Positions 54,970-63,980 of a stretch of DNA of 64,000 nucleotides are shown in pieces. A program made the translations under genes and the position numbers. The number at the start of each line of letters is the position of its first letter. Position 1 is the first letter of the stretch. This stretch comes from Gymnodinialimonas phycosphaerae (GTDB taxonomy: Bacteria > Pseudomonadota > Alphaproteobacteria > Rhodobacterales > Rhodobacteraceae): assembly GCF_019195455.1 (NCBI RefSeq), contig NZ_JAIMBW010000001.1, positions 4,058,001-4,122,000 on the forward strand. Reading direction: 5' to 3'. The notes beneath the pieces are model-generated. The model was not told where the DNA came from. It was given only the letters and a program-made list of their open reading frames with translations, and did not search any database.

Positions 54970-55536
54970 CTAGGCGTGTCCGGCATCCTTGGGAAGCACC
55001 ACCGGCGGCACAACGGGCTGCCCGGTTTCCACGTCGAAGAACGGCGTGTCGCGCCACCTGCCAGAGGTCAGCGCCGACGCGCTGCGGGCCATCAGGGCGA
55101 TGATCGCGGGCATTAGCCGGATGTGTTTGTCCGGCCCACCGGGCTGCGGCACATAGGCGTGGGTGCGCGCGCGACCCAGCGGCGAAGGGTCCGCGAAGAT
55201 GGTTTGAACCGGGCTGAAGAAGGCGAATTTCGGGGTCGTGGAGGACACGCCAAGCTGTGTGTTGCAGCATGTGGTGAACCACCGGTAGCTGCCCTTGGGC
55301 GTCAAACGCCCGAGGCCCAGATGCGCCGTCCCTTCGACAATCGAGAAGCGGTCCGGCGTGGTCTGGAACAGCGCGACGCCCTCGGCCCGTGTGGCCTCTA
55401 CCCCGAAGTGGCGTTGCGCGCGCACGCAGCTTTCGCAATGGCAGATGGCGGGCGTGCCCGCGCCCCGTTCAACCCTCAGTGTCCCGTGGACCGCCCCGCA
55501 GCGACAAGACCACGGCAGGGCTATGGTGGCGGCCAT
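54970..55536 (-). CDS. DUF6151 / GFA-like zinc protein
   Basis: A 188-aa protein with the Cys pattern of glutathione-dependent formaldehyde-activating (GFA) folds: SCRCGAVHG near the start, CHCESCVRA about residue 32, then TTCCNTQLG. These should bind zinc. The long C-terminal part fits the DUF6151 family as I recall it. It is separated from the MetE-like gene by convergent ends and is read in the same direction as phaZ, which lies upstream. Function unknown. Confidence 0.72.
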   Translation of the reverse strand: MAATIALPWSCRCGAVHGTLRVERGAGTPAICHCESCVRAQRHFGVEATRAEGVALFQTTPDRFSIVEGTAHLGLGRLTPKGSYRWFTTCCNTQLGVSSTTPKFAFFSPVQTIFADPSPLGRARTHAYVPQPGGPDKHIRLMPAIIALMARSASALTSGRWRDTPFFDVETGQPVVPPVVLPKDAGHA

Positions 55537-55541
55537 GAAGC

Positions 55542-56843
55542 TTAGACCGCGACGTTTTCGACGGGGTCATCTTCGACCAGACGCGGCGCGTGGGGCTTGG
55601 CGTGCTTCTCGTCGCCGGAATTGGCGTCAATGAACTCCAGCACCAGGGGCCGGATGTTGTTACGCCAGGACTTGCCCGCGAAGATACCGTAGTGCCCGGC
55701 TTCGGGCTCGATGTAGTTGGCCTTCTTCTCGTCCGGCAGACCGGTCAGCATGTCCAGCGCGGCCACGCATTGGCCGGGGGCCGAGATGTCGTCCTTGCCG
55801 CCTTCGACCGTTTTCACGGCGACGGAAGTGATCTTGCCGATATCCACCTGCTTGCCGTCGACCACGAAGATGTTTTTCGCGATCTCGCGGTTCTTGAAGA
55901 TCCGCTCCACGGTCGAGAGGTAGAATTCCGCCGTCATGTCCATGACCGCCAGGTATTCGTCGTAGAAGATGTTGTGCTTGTCATGGTCGCTGGCCTCGCC
56001 CTTGGACACGGCGACGACTTGATCGGTGAAGGCCTTGGCGTGGGTCTCGGCGTTCATCGCCATGAAGGACGCCAACTGCTGGATGCCCGGATAGACGAGG
56101 CGGCCCGCGCCAGCGTATTTGAAGCCCACGCGCTGGATCACGAATTTCTCCAGGCTGCCCATCGTGACGCGGCGGCCGAAGTCCGTCACATCCGTGGCGG
56201 CGGCGTCGGGGTCGATCGGCCCGCCGATCAGGGTCAGGGTGCGGGGCTGTGCCTTGGGGTCTTCCTCGGCCAGGTAGGCCGTGGCGGCCAGCGCCAGGGG
56301 CGCGGGCTGGCAGACGGCGATGACATTGGTATCAGGCCCCATCTCGCGCATGAAATCGACAAGGTAGTGGGTGTAGTCCTCGATATCGAACTTGCCCTCG
56401 CTGACCGGAATGTCGCGCGCATTGTGCCAATCGGTTATGTAGACGTCGCAATCGGGCAGCAGCGATTTCACGGTCTTGCGCAGCAGCGTCGCGTAGTGGC
56501 CGGACATTGGCGCAACAAGCAGGATCTTGCGGCCCGTGGGCTCTCGGCCCTGAACGTCGAAGCGGATCAGGTCGCCGAAGGGGCGCTCCATCACCGTCTC
56601 GATGGTGACCACGTGGTCACGGCCATCGTCGCCGGGGATCGAACTGATGCCCCAATCGGGCTTGGCCGCCATGCGCGCGAACGAGCGCTCGGTCACTTCG
56701 CCCCAGGCGGCGGTAAGCTGGATGAAGGGGTTCGCGGAAAGGCCCAGTTGTGGGTAACTGCACAACGCGCGGGCCGATGCGCCCATCCATTGGTTGGTGA
56801 CGCGCATTGATTCCATTAGGTCATAGGTGAGAAGCTGTCGCAT
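55542..56843 (-). CDS. phaZ: Intracellular polyhydroxyalkanoate depolymerase
   Basis: Degrades stored polyhydroxybutyrate. The 433-aa protein starts at the ATG with a TTGGAG ribosome site (MRQLLTYDLMESMR), preferred over a Met 18 codons upstream. The family's Cys nucleophile is Cys178 in VIAVCQPAPLAL, replacing the Ser of ordinary lipase boxes. APMSGHYATLLRKTV gives the oxyanion region, and the final EAGHYGIFAGKSW holds the catalytic His. It diverges from phaC across 136 bases, so synthesis and mobilisation genes share a control region. Confidence 0.95.
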   Translation of the reverse strand: MRQLLTYDLMESMRVTNQWMGASARALCSYPQLGLSANPFIQLTAAWGEVTERSFARMAAKPDWGISSIPGDDGRDHVVTIETVMERPFGDLIRFDVQGREPTGRKILLVAPMSGHYATLLRKTVKSLLPDCDVYITDWHNARDIPVSEGKFDIEDYTHYLVDFMREMGPDTNVIAVCQPAPLALAATAYLAEEDPKAQPRTLTLIGGPIDPDAAATDVTDFGRRVTMGSLEKFVIQRVGFKYAGAGRLVYPGIQQLASFMAMNAETHAKAFTDQVVAVSKGEASDHDKHNIFYDEYLAVMDMTAEFYLSTVERIFKNREIAKNIFVVDGKQVDIGKITSVAVKTVEGGKDDISAPGQCVAALDMLTGLPDEKKANYIEPEAGHYGIFAGKSWRNNIRPLVLEFIDANSGDEKHAKPHAPRLVEDDPVENVAV

Positions 56844-56947
56844 AGTTACTCCAAGCGTCGGGCCTGCCGCTGTCACAGCGGTGTCAGGCCGGATCATTTC
56901 GTCACGTGGACCACCTCACCAAGGTCCCCGTATGAATTGCGTTATTA

Positions 56948-56960
56948 TGCAGATGCAGCA
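56948..56960 (+). promoter_or_regulatory. TGC-rich PhaR-type site in the phaZ-phaC intergenic region
   Basis: TGCAGATGCAGCA, 20 bases before phaC. It resembles PhaR-binding TGC-rich sequences but does not meet the strict CTGC-N3-GCAG pattern seen before phaP. Confidence 0.35.
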
Positions 56961-56979
56961 TTGAGCCGGGGAAATCAAG

Positions 56980-58818
56980 GTGCCAGACGACAAGACAGAC
57001 AATAGTGCGACAGATGGTGGCGCTCCGGATGGGGCGGAAGCCCTTGAAAGACTGAACGCAAACCTTGCCAAGGTCGAGGGGCTGTCAAAACGCCTCGTGG
57101 CGGCATTGGGGCAGCGCGCGCCTTCGGATCAAGGGCTTCAGGGCCCCAGCCAAGAGCTTTACCTGAAGGCAGGTGCGGCCTATTGGGCCGACGCCATCGC
57201 CAACCCATCCAAGCTGTTGGAACAGCAGGCGCAGTATTGGGCGCAAGCCATGACCCAGTTCATGGAGATGCAGGACGCAATCGCCACGGGCAAGATGCCC
57301 CTGCTGGATGATGACGACCTGCCCGCCGATCTTGCGGGCGACAAGCGTTTTGCCAACCCGCTCTGGCGCACGCATCCCTACTTCAACTTCGTTCGCCACC
57401 AATACGTCCTTGGCTCGGACGCGATTCGCAAGGCGGTGGCCGAGTTGGAGGGGCTGGACGCCAAGGACAAGCAGCGCGTCGAATTCTTCGCCACCCAGGT
57501 GATCGAGCTGTTTTCGCCCACCAACTACTTCGCCACCAATCCCGACGCGCTTGAAAAGGCGGTCGAGACCGAGGGCGAAAGCCTTGTGCACGGGCTGGAA
57601 AACCTGGTGCGTGACATCGAAGCCCACGGCGGGGAAATCCTTCCGACCCTTGCGGATCCCGATGCCTTCGAGGTCGGCAAGAACATCGGCACCAGCGAAG
57701 GCAGCGTCGTCTACCGCAACCGCATGATGGAGCTGATCCAGTACGCCCCCACCACCGAGACGGTCCACAAGACCCCGCTGATCATCTTCCCGCCCTGGAT
57801 CAACAAGTTCTATATCCTTGATCTCAAACCGCAAAACAGCCTGATCAAATGGATTGTGGAACAGGGCTACACGTTGTTCGTGGTCAGCTGGAAGAACCCC
57901 GATGACAGCTACGCCGATGTGGGCCTGGAGGATTACGTCGAGGACGGCTACCTGGCCGCCATCGAACAGGTGAAGGAGATCACCGGTCAAAAGCAGGTCA
58001 ACGCCGTGGGCTATTGCATCGCGGGCACGACGCTGAACCTGACGCTTGCGCTGATGAAAAAGCGGGGCGACAAATCGGTGAAATCCGCGACCTTCTTCAC
58101 CACGCTCACCGACTTTTCGCAGCAGGGCGAATTCACGCCCTTCCTGCAGGATGATTTCGTCGATGCGATTGAACGCCAGATCAATCAGGACGGCGTGCTC
58201 AACAGCTATTTCATGTCCAAGACGATGTCGTTTCTGCGCTCCAAGGACCTGATCTATCAGCCTGCCGTGCGCTCTTACATGATGGGCGAGGCGCCGCCGG
58301 CGTTTGACCTGCTGTACTGGAACGGCGACGGCACCAATCTGCCCGGCAAGATGACGAAGCAGTATCTGCGGGGCCTGTGCCAGGGCAACCAACTTGCCGA
58401 TGAGGGGTTCGAGTTGTGCGGCGAAAGCCTGTCGCTCAAGGACGTCACCGTGCCACTGTGTGCGGTGGCCTGCAAGACGGACCACATCGCCCCTTGGGTC
58501 GATTGCTTTCGGGGCGTGACCAAGATGGGATCGCGCAACAAGACGTTCATCCTGTCGGAATCCGGCCACATCGCGGGGATCGTGAACCCGCCGTCGAAGA
58601 AGAAATACGGCCACTTCACGAATGCGGACGTGAAAGGGGAAGCCGCCGATTGGTTTGAGGGGGCCAGCTTCAACGAAGGGTCCTGGTGGCCGCAATGGGA
58701 AGCATGGCTTGCAAAGCGGTCAGGGGCGCAGATTGCTGCACGTGCACCGGGTGAGGGGGGGCGCGAGATTCTGGCCCCGGCCCCCGGTACCTACGTGTCG
58801 GAAGGCAAGAAACACTGA
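56980..58818 (+). CDS. phaC: Class I polyhydroxyalkanoate synthase
   Basis: Polymerises hydroxyacyl-CoA into storage polyester at the granule surface. The 612-aa protein starts at GTG with GGGGA upstream. The catalytic triad is evident: Cys346 in GYCIAGT, Asp501 in TDHIAPW and His530 in SGHIAGI. The N-terminal roughly 100 residues are the variable class I region. It is followed 133 bases later by phaP, whose promoter carries PhaR operators. Confidence 0.97.
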   Translation: MPDDKTDNSATDGGAPDGAEALERLNANLAKVEGLSKRLVAALGQRAPSDQGLQGPSQELYLKAGAAYWADAIANPSKLLEQQAQYWAQAMTQFMEMQDAIATGKMPLLDDDDLPADLAGDKRFANPLWRTHPYFNFVRHQYVLGSDAIRKAVAELEGLDAKDKQRVEFFATQVIELFSPTNYFATNPDALEKAVETEGESLVHGLENLVRDIEAHGGEILPTLADPDAFEVGKNIGTSEGSVVYRNRMMELIQYAPTTETVHKTPLIIFPPWINKFYILDLKPQNSLIKWIVEQGYTLFVVSWKNPDDSYADVGLEDYVEDGYLAAIEQVKEITGQKQVNAVGYCIAGTTLNLTLALMKKRGDKSVKSATFFTTLTDFSQQGEFTPFLQDDFVDAIERQINQDGVLNSYFMSKTMSFLRSKDLIYQPAVRSYMMGEAPPAFDLLYWNGDGTNLPGKMTKQYLRGLCQGNQLADEGFELCGESLSLKDVTVPLCAVACKTDHIAPWVDCFRGVTKMGSRNKTFILSESGHIAGIVNPPSKKKYGHFTNADVKGEAADWFEGASFNEGSWWPQWEAWLAKRSGAQIAARAPGEGGREILAPAPGTYVSEGKKH

Positions 58819-58853
58819 TATAAAACAGTTTTTCCGGTTGGCGGCGACTTATG

Positions 58854-58901
58854 CTGCAGCGCAGAAAAAACCTTGACTTTCTGCATTGCAGCATTCATAT
58901 T
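58854..58901 (+). promoter_or_regulatory. phaP promoter with two PhaR operators
   Basis: Two perfect CTGC-N3-GCAG sites: CTGCAGCGCAG (58854-58864) and CTGCATTGCAG (58881-58891). A sigma70-like promoter is embedded, with -35 TTGACT (58873-58878) and -10 CATATT (58896-58901) at 17-bp spacing. The second operator lies between the two boxes, ideal for repression. PhaR is known to release such sites when polymer or oligomer appears. Confidence 0.75.
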
Positions 58902-58951
58902 GGGTCCATCACCACACCGCCCGATGCGGGCAACACAATCGGAGAATTCCA

Positions 58952-59404
58952 ATGGCAAAAGCTGCAACCCCCGACTTCTCGAAGTACATGACCGAAATGA
59001 TGGCATCGTTCCCGATGGACATGTCCGCCATGACCGAAGCCTTCAAATCCCAGGCCGCCGTGTCCGAGAAGATGTCCAAAGTGGTTCTCGAAGCCGCCGA
59101 GAAATCCACCGAGATTTCCTCCAAGTGGACCAAAGACACCATCGCCAAGGTTGGTGACATCTCTTCCGCCAAGGACGAGCCCGCCGACTACACCAAATCC
59201 ATGACCGATTTCGCCTCCGCTCAGGCCGAGATGGCTGCCGAGAACATGGCCGCTTTCGCCGAGATCGCGAAAAAAGTGCAGATGGAAACGGTTGAGCTGA
59301 TGATGGCTGCCGGCAAAGAAGCTTCCGAAGAAGCAACCGCCGCCGTCAAGAAAGCAACTGCTGACGTGACGACTGCTGCCAAGAAAGCCGCAACCGCCAA
59401 GTAA
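58952..59404 (+). CDS. phaP: Phasin
   Basis: A 150-aa granule-coating protein. It is almost wholly helical and amphipathic, with no membrane segment, and has the phasin core SQAAVSEKMSKVVLEAAEKS and AEMAAENMAAFAEIAKKVQ. The C-terminus is an Ala/Lys-rich tail (AAKKAATAK), as in PhaP proteins. The ATG has GGAG 8 bases upstream; an earlier in-frame Met lies inside the promoter. The gene is followed by a strong terminator, so it is a separate, highly inducible unit. Confidence 0.92.
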   Translation: MAKAATPDFSKYMTEMMASFPMDMSAMTEAFKSQAAVSEKMSKVVLEAAEKSTEISSKWTKDTIAKVGDISSAKDEPADYTKSMTDFASAQAEMAAENMAAFAEIAKKVQMETVELMMAAGKEASEEATAAVKKATADVTTAAKKAATAK

Positions 59405-59489
59405 GCGCGGATCGCGCCGCCTCCCATGCGCGACAGCTTTCACATACCGCGACGAAGGGGTCCTCCCCCCCGACCGTCGCGGGCCTTGG

Positions 59490-59524
59490 AAAAGGCGGGC
59501 CTCCACGCAATCGGCCCGCCTTTT
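59490..59524 (+). terminator. Rho-independent terminator of phaP
   Basis: A perfect 12-bp stem AAAAGGCGGGCC with GGCCCGCCTTTT. The right arm ends in the T-run. Confidence 0.88.
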
Positions 59525-59625
59525 CTGATTCTCGGAGGCTGCGCAGCGCAGGCCTTTTCCTTCTATAAGAACTGCCCTCAAAACGCCCGTTTGCATTTCT
59601 GTACAAGCAGCGTAGGCTGGCAATG

Positions 59626-59636
59626 CTGCACCGCAA
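59626..59636 (+). promoter_or_regulatory. Candidate PhaR operator before phaR
   Basis: CTGCACCGCAA matches CTGC-N3-GCAG in 10 of 11 bases. It lies 37 bases before phaR and would allow autoregulation. Confidence 0.5.
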
Positions 59637-59672
59637 AACGCCCAGAGAGGGCACCAGAGGAGGGCCAGCGCG

Positions 59673-60224
59673 ATGACCGATACACCCAAGCCGCTTCTCA
59701 TCAAGCGCTACGCCAGTCGGCGGCTCTATAATACAGAGACGTCGGACTATGTGACGTTGGAAGATATCGCCGGTTTCATCCGCGATGGGCGCGAGGTTCA
59801 GATCGTCGATCTCAAGTCCGGCGATGACCTGACCCGCCAGTATCTTCTGCAAATTGTGGCCGATCACGAATCACGCGGGGAATCGGTGCTGCCGATTGCC
59901 GTGTTGACCGATCTGGTGCGCAGCTACACGACCCAGGCCCAATCTGTGGTGCCCGAATTCCTCGCCTCCAGCTTCGAGATGTTGCAGCAGGGGCAATCCA
60001 AGATGATGGACAATATGGCGGCGATCCATCCCATGGCCTCCATGCCCGGCTTCGATGCCATGCGCGCGCAGCAACAGGCCTTTTTCGCTGCCATGACCGG
60101 GGGGATGCCGTCCCCGTCCGATCCAGAAGCAGAGGCCACCCCGGACGACGCGTCCCCGTCGGAAGAGCTTGACGCCATCAAGCGACAACTTGCGGACCTG
60201 CAGAACAAACTCAGCAAGATGTGA
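59673..60224 (+). CDS. phaR: Polyhydroxyalkanoate synthesis repressor
   Basis: A 183-aa regulator. The N-terminal PHB/PHA accumulation DNA-binding domain is intact (IKRYASRRLYNTETSDYVTLEDIAGFIRDG in outline, residues about 10-40), followed by the PHB_acc domain (DLTRQYLLQIVADHESRGES). The C-terminal third is a Met/Gln-rich linker and a short coiled coil. It represses phaP and itself until polymer binds it. It overlaps the following lipoprotein gene (TGATG). Confidence 0.95.
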   Translation: MTDTPKPLLIKRYASRRLYNTETSDYVTLEDIAGFIRDGREVQIVDLKSGDDLTRQYLLQIVADHESRGESVLPIAVLTDLVRSYTTQAQSVVPEFLASSFEMLQQGQSKMMDNMAAIHPMASMPGFDAMRAQQQAFFAAMTGGMPSPSDPEAEATPDDASPSEELDAIKRQLADLQNKLSKM

Positions 60225-60535
60225 TGCCCGTGCTTCGCATTCTCTCCGCCGTTCTCGTGATTTCCACCACTGCTTCCTGTTCCATCCTTGCGCCGCTTTT
60301 CGGCGGCGGGGACCGGGCCGAGGACGCAAGCCCCTATGCCGCCGCCATGGCGGATTTCTCGCTGTGCGAAACGGCCTCCAGCGAGGCCGAGCGCGCCGCC
60401 GCTGCCGCCCGCCTTGCCGCCGCGGCGGGCACGATGTCTTCGGTCAGCCAGCCGTCGAACACGGATCATTTCTACGAGATGGATCGGGTCGTGGCCGCCC
60501 ACGACCGCTGTCAGGCCGTCCTGTCATCGCGCTAG
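60224..60535 (+). CDS. Small lipoprotein after phaR
   Basis: A 103-aa protein with a lipobox (STTASC), so the mature protein starts at a lipid-modified Cys. The mature part is Ala-rich and helical, with two further Cys (LCETAS, HDRCQAV). The start codon overlaps the phaR stop; a GTG three bases upstream is possible. It has no known domain. Whether it serves polymer metabolism is not evident. Confidence 0.6.
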   Translation: MPVLRILSAVLVISTTASCSILAPLFGGGDRAEDASPYAAAMADFSLCETASSEAERAAAAARLAAAAGTMSSVSQPSNTDHFYEMDRVVAAHDRCQAVLSSR

Positions 60536-60616
60536 GGCGCTGCTTCTCCTGCCGCGACAGCCACGACGGTGCCCTGGCCTTTGAAAGCCAGGGGCGTCCC
60601 GCCGCGACAGGCGTCC

Positions 60617-61978
60617 TCAGGTGATCTCTGCGAAGACCTTGCGCAGGGCTGCATCAAGCTTTTCGCACATCTCGTCCATCTGCGCGTCGGTCAGGGTGAA
60701 CGCCGGGCACAGGACCACCGCTTGTCCCAGCGGACGGCAGATCAGCCCGTGGTCGGTGCAGGTGTTGGCGATGCGTTCACTGACGGACAGAGTGCCCTCG
60801 AACGGCGTCTTGCCCTCGCGCACCGCTTCCAGCGCCCACATGTAGCCCACGCCGCGCAGCTCGCCGATGTTGGGATGCTTGGCGATCTCTCGCAGCCCCG
60901 CTTCCATCCGGCCCGTGCCCGCGTGGACCATGTCCATCAGGCCCTCTTCCAGCACCACGTCGATCGCCTTCAGCGCCACCGCACAGCCCACCGGGTGGCC
61001 CGAGGCGGTGAAGCCGTGGGGGAACTCCTCGATCGGGTCGATGGCCGCTTGCAGGCGGTCCGTCATCTGCGGCCCAAGCATCACGGCGCCCATCGGAAAA
61101 TACCCCGCCGTCAACGCCTTGGAAGAGATGATGGCATCGGGAATGAAGTCATAGGTCTGGCACCCCCAGGTGTTCCCGGTACGCCCGAAACCGCAAATCA
61201 CCTCGTCTGAAATCAGTGGGATGTCGTGGCGCTTCAACACGGCTTGCATGGCCTGGAAGTAGCCGGCAGGCGGCGGGATCACCCCGCCCGCGCCCAGAAC
61301 GGGCTCTGCAAAGAAGCCCGCAATCGTGTCAGCGCCTTCGCGGGCGATGACGTCTTCCAACTCTTGCGCCAGCCGCTTGGTGAAGTCGGCCTCGCTTTCC
61401 CCGTCGCGCCCTTCGCGCCAGTAGTGCGGGCAGGTCAGGTGGATGAAACCGGGCAGGGGCAGCCCGAAGACCTCGTTATAGGGCTTCGCGGTCATCGATG
61501 CGCTGACCGCTGTCACCCCGTGGTAGGCATTGCCGCGCGTCAGGATCTTGCGCTTCTTTGGTGCCCCCTCTGCGCGGCCCATGAACCACAGCATCTTCAC
61601 CATGGTGTCGTTCGCCTCGCTGCCCGAGTTGGTGTAGAACACCTTGCCCCGATCCCAGGGGCTGACCTCGATCAACCGCTCGGACAGTTGCACCGTCTGG
61701 TCGGACATGCGCCCGAAAAACGCGTGGTAGCCCGGGAAGCGGTCGTATTGCGCCTTGGCGGCCTCGGCCAGGCCCTTGTGGTCAAACCCCGCCACCATGT
61801 TCCAAAGCCCGGAATTGCTGTCGAGGTACTTTTTGCCATTGGTATCAAAGATATAAGGCCCCTCGCCGTGGGTGACGACCACGGTGCCGCGGTCGCGGAT
61901 CGAGGGGAGGTCGGTGAAGCCGTAAAGCGAGAATTCCTCGGCGCGGGCTTCCCAGGAATTGGGGGCGTAGTGGGTCAT
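60617..61978 (-). CDS. Class III aminotransferase (omega-aminotransferase)
   Basis: A 453-aa PLP enzyme. The pyridoxal lysine is in IISSKALTAGYFPMG, the GSGSEAND-type phosphate site reads TNSGSEANDTMVKML, and EVICGFGRTGNTWG carries the cofactor Asp region. Very similar proteins (opening YGFTDLPS-RDRGTVVVTHGEG) are annotated as aspartate- or beta-alanine:pyruvate-type transaminases. Substrate is not decided by sequence. Convergent with the phaR-lipoprotein unit, and divergent from the PRC-barrel gene. Confidence 0.9.
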   Translation of the reverse strand: MTHYAPNSWEARAEEFSLYGFTDLPSIRDRGTVVVTHGEGPYIFDTNGKKYLDSNSGLWNMVAGFDHKGLAEAAKAQYDRFPGYHAFFGRMSDQTVQLSERLIEVSPWDRGKVFYTNSGSEANDTMVKMLWFMGRAEGAPKKRKILTRGNAYHGVTAVSASMTAKPYNEVFGLPLPGFIHLTCPHYWREGRDGESEADFTKRLAQELEDVIAREGADTIAGFFAEPVLGAGGVIPPPAGYFQAMQAVLKRHDIPLISDEVICGFGRTGNTWGCQTYDFIPDAIISSKALTAGYFPMGAVMLGPQMTDRLQAAIDPIEEFPHGFTASGHPVGCAVALKAIDVVLEEGLMDMVHAGTGRMEAGLREIAKHPNIGELRGVGYMWALEAVREGKTPFEGTLSVSERIANTCTDHGLICRPLGQAVVLCPAFTLTDAQMDEMCEKLDAALRKVFAEIT

Positions 61979-62169
61979 GTCGGGCTCTCCATGCGCGATG
62001 TGTCGGGAACGCTACGCCTGCCTGCGCCGCCACACAATTGGCATTTGCAAGGCCGCCTCACCTTACGCCAGGGCAAGGCCGGTTTCAGGCAAAGAAACGG
62101 ATTTTTAGGGAACCCGCACAGCAAACCTCGCGTTGCTTCACTACCAACTCACAAAGAGGAGAGCCACAT

Positions 62170-62643
62170 ATGACACGCTTCAAGACACTCGCCGCCACCG
62201 CCGCCCTCGCCACCGTGATGGCCCCCGGTTTCGCCCTTGCCGATGCCCATGCGCCTGCCGAGATGAACTCTGGCCGCGTCGGTGCCGACACGATGGAAAA
62301 CCTGATCCGCTCGTCCAACCTGATCGGCGGCACGGTCTACACCGCCACCGGCGAAGGCGCCATGGGCGAGACCGATTGGTTTGAGATCAACATGTACGAC
62401 GGCGTCGGTGATGGTTGGGAAATGATCGGCACGGTCGAAGATGTCGTGCTGTCGCGTGACGGCCAACTGACGGGCTTCGTCGTGGAAGACGCCGGTTTCC
62501 TGGGCTTCGGGGACGACAGCGTTCTGATCGAGATGAGCAGCCTGCGCATGATCGACGACGGCTCCGGTGACATCCACTGGGTGACGAACATCACCGAAGA
62601 GCAGTTCGAGAACATGGAAGAAGTCGAAGAAAACTGGTACTGA
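62170..62643 (+). CDS. Exported PRC-barrel domain protein
   Basis: A 157-aa protein with a clear signal peptide (MTRFKTLAATAALATVMAPG, cut near ALADA) and one PRC-barrel domain: SSNLIGGTVYTATGEGAMGE, IGTVEDVVLSRDGQLTGFVV and DSVLIEMSSLRM. The C-terminus is acidic (EEQFENMEEVEENWY). Periplasmic PRC-barrel proteins are common in Rhodobacteraceae and lack assigned functions. Ribosome site AGAGGAGAG lies just upstream. It ends in a strong terminator. Confidence 0.85.
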   Translation: MTRFKTLAATAALATVMAPGFALADAHAPAEMNSGRVGADTMENLIRSSNLIGGTVYTATGEGAMGETDWFEINMYDGVGDGWEMIGTVEDVVLSRDGQLTGFVVEDAGFLGFGDDSVLIEMSSLRMIDDGSGDIHWVTNITEEQFENMEEVEENWY

Positions 62644-62666
62644 ACCAGTCTGTTCTGACACGGGAA

Positions 62667-62694
62667 AGCGGGGGCCATTGTGCCCCCGCTTTTC
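62667..62694 (+). terminator. Rho-independent terminator
   Basis: Stem AGCGGGGGC with GCCCCCGCT, loop CATTGT, followed by four T. Confidence 0.85.
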
Positions 62695-62725
62695 GTTTGT
62701 GCCCCGTTATTTATTCACGATGCCC

Positions 62726-63949
62726 TCAGGTGCCGTAGGCGCGCACCTCGGATTTCACGTCCTCGGCTGCCGCCAGCAGGGCGCTTGCGATGAAGTCCAG
62801 GTCCTCGCGGCTCAGCCGTGCGGGCAGGCGCACGTCGCAGGCGCGCATCAGCATGGCGCGGGTCTGTGGCAGGTCGGGTGTGTCGCCTGGAATGAATTGC
62901 CAGTTCCAGAAGGCCCGCGCGTTGTCGGTGGACAGGCCGAAGATCTGCACCTTTACGCCACGAGCGCTGGCGGCCTCGGCAAAGGCGCGGGCCTCGGTGT
63001 CTGTCTCGAAGCCTTGCAGGTTGAACTGGATCGAATCCGGCGCGCGTTCTTCCGGCCCCAGCGGGTCGGGAACCGTCAGCCACGGAGAGGTGTTCAGCAC
63101 GCCCGCCACATAGTCGTGGTTCGCGCGCCCATCGCGCACGCGGCGCGCCACTTCGGGCAACTGCGGGCGGATGACCGCCGCGCTCAGGTTCTGCATCCGC
63201 AGGTTGTACAGCGGCAGCTTGTTCTGCCAGCGCCCGAAGGCCAGTTCCAACTCTGGATCGTTCTGGCCTTGCGGGCCCTTGTGCTTCTTCCACGCATGCT
63301 CATAGGCGCCCGACATGATCACCGCACGCGCCACAAGGTCTGCGTCGTCGGTGATCAGGATGCCGCCTTCGCCCGCGTTCACCAGTTTGTAGGACTGGAA
63401 ACTGAAGCAGCCGACGCGGCCAATCGTGCCAATCTTGCGGCCGTGCCACTCGGTCCCCAACGAATGGGCCGCATCCTCGATCAGAGGCACACCGGCCGCG
63501 TTGCATGCGGCCTCGATCGCGTCCATGTCCGAGGTGTGGCCCCGCATATGGCTGATCATCACCGCATCGATGCCCGGCAACTTCGCCATGAAATCATTCA
63601 TATCCACGCGGTAATTCTCACCCACTTCGCACAGCACCGGCGTCATGCCCGCATGGACGATGGACGATGGCACAGCGGCAAAGGTGAAGGCCGGGATCAT
63701 CACGCGCGCGCCCTTGGGCAGACCCAGGGCCTCCAGCGACAGGAACAGCGCGGCCGAGCAGCTGGACACCGCCAGCGCGTATTTCGTGCCCATCATTACT
63801 GCGAATTCCCGCTCCAACAGGGCCACGGGCGCATCCTCGGGGGCGGTATAACGGAACAGGTCGCCGCTTTGCAGCAGCCGGTCAATCTCGGCGCGGGCAG
63901 CTTCGGGGATGGGTTCGGCGTCGTAGACGTTTGGCGCGGTCGGGGACAT
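62726..63949 (-). CDS. DegT/DnrJ/EryC1-family PLP aminotransferase
   Basis: A 407-aa sugar-aminotransferase-fold protein. The PLP lysine is in FSFQSYKLVNAGEGG; EDAAHSLGTEW and MIPAFTFAAVPSS are the other family blocks. DegT members transfer an amino group to keto-sugars of surface glycans or natural products; no sugar-nucleotide genes are visible in the window, so the role is open. A perfect 19-bp palindrome lies 12 bases before its start codon, which indicates repression by an unlinked or just-outside regulator. Confidence 0.88.
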   Translation of the reverse strand: MSPTAPNVYDAEPIPEAARAEIDRLLQSGDLFRYTAPEDAPVALLEREFAVMMGTKYALAVSSCSAALFLSLEALGLPKGARVMIPAFTFAAVPSSIVHAGMTPVLCEVGENYRVDMNDFMAKLPGIDAVMISHMRGHTSDMDAIEAACNAAGVPLIEDAAHSLGTEWHGRKIGTIGRVGCFSFQSYKLVNAGEGGILITDDADLVARAVIMSGAYEHAWKKHKGPQGQNDPELELAFGRWQNKLPLYNLRMQNLSAAVIRPQLPEVARRVRDGRANHDYVAGVLNTSPWLTVPDPLGPEERAPDSIQFNLQGFETDTEARAFAEAASARGVKVQIFGLSTDNARAFWNWQFIPGDTPDLPQTRAMLMRACDVRLPARLSREDLDFIASALLAAAEDVKSEVRAYGT

Positions 63950-63961
63950 TGTTTCACCATT

Positions 63962-63980
63962 TCAAAATATGATATTTTGA
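63962..63980. promoter_or_regulatory. Perfect AT-rich operator palindrome
   Basis: TCAAAATAT-G-ATATTTTGA, 9-bp arms around one base, 12 bases upstream of the DegT-family start. Such a site is unexpected in GC-rich DNA and looks like a GntR- or TetR-type operator. A regulator gene may lie just beyond the window. Confidence 0.65.
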
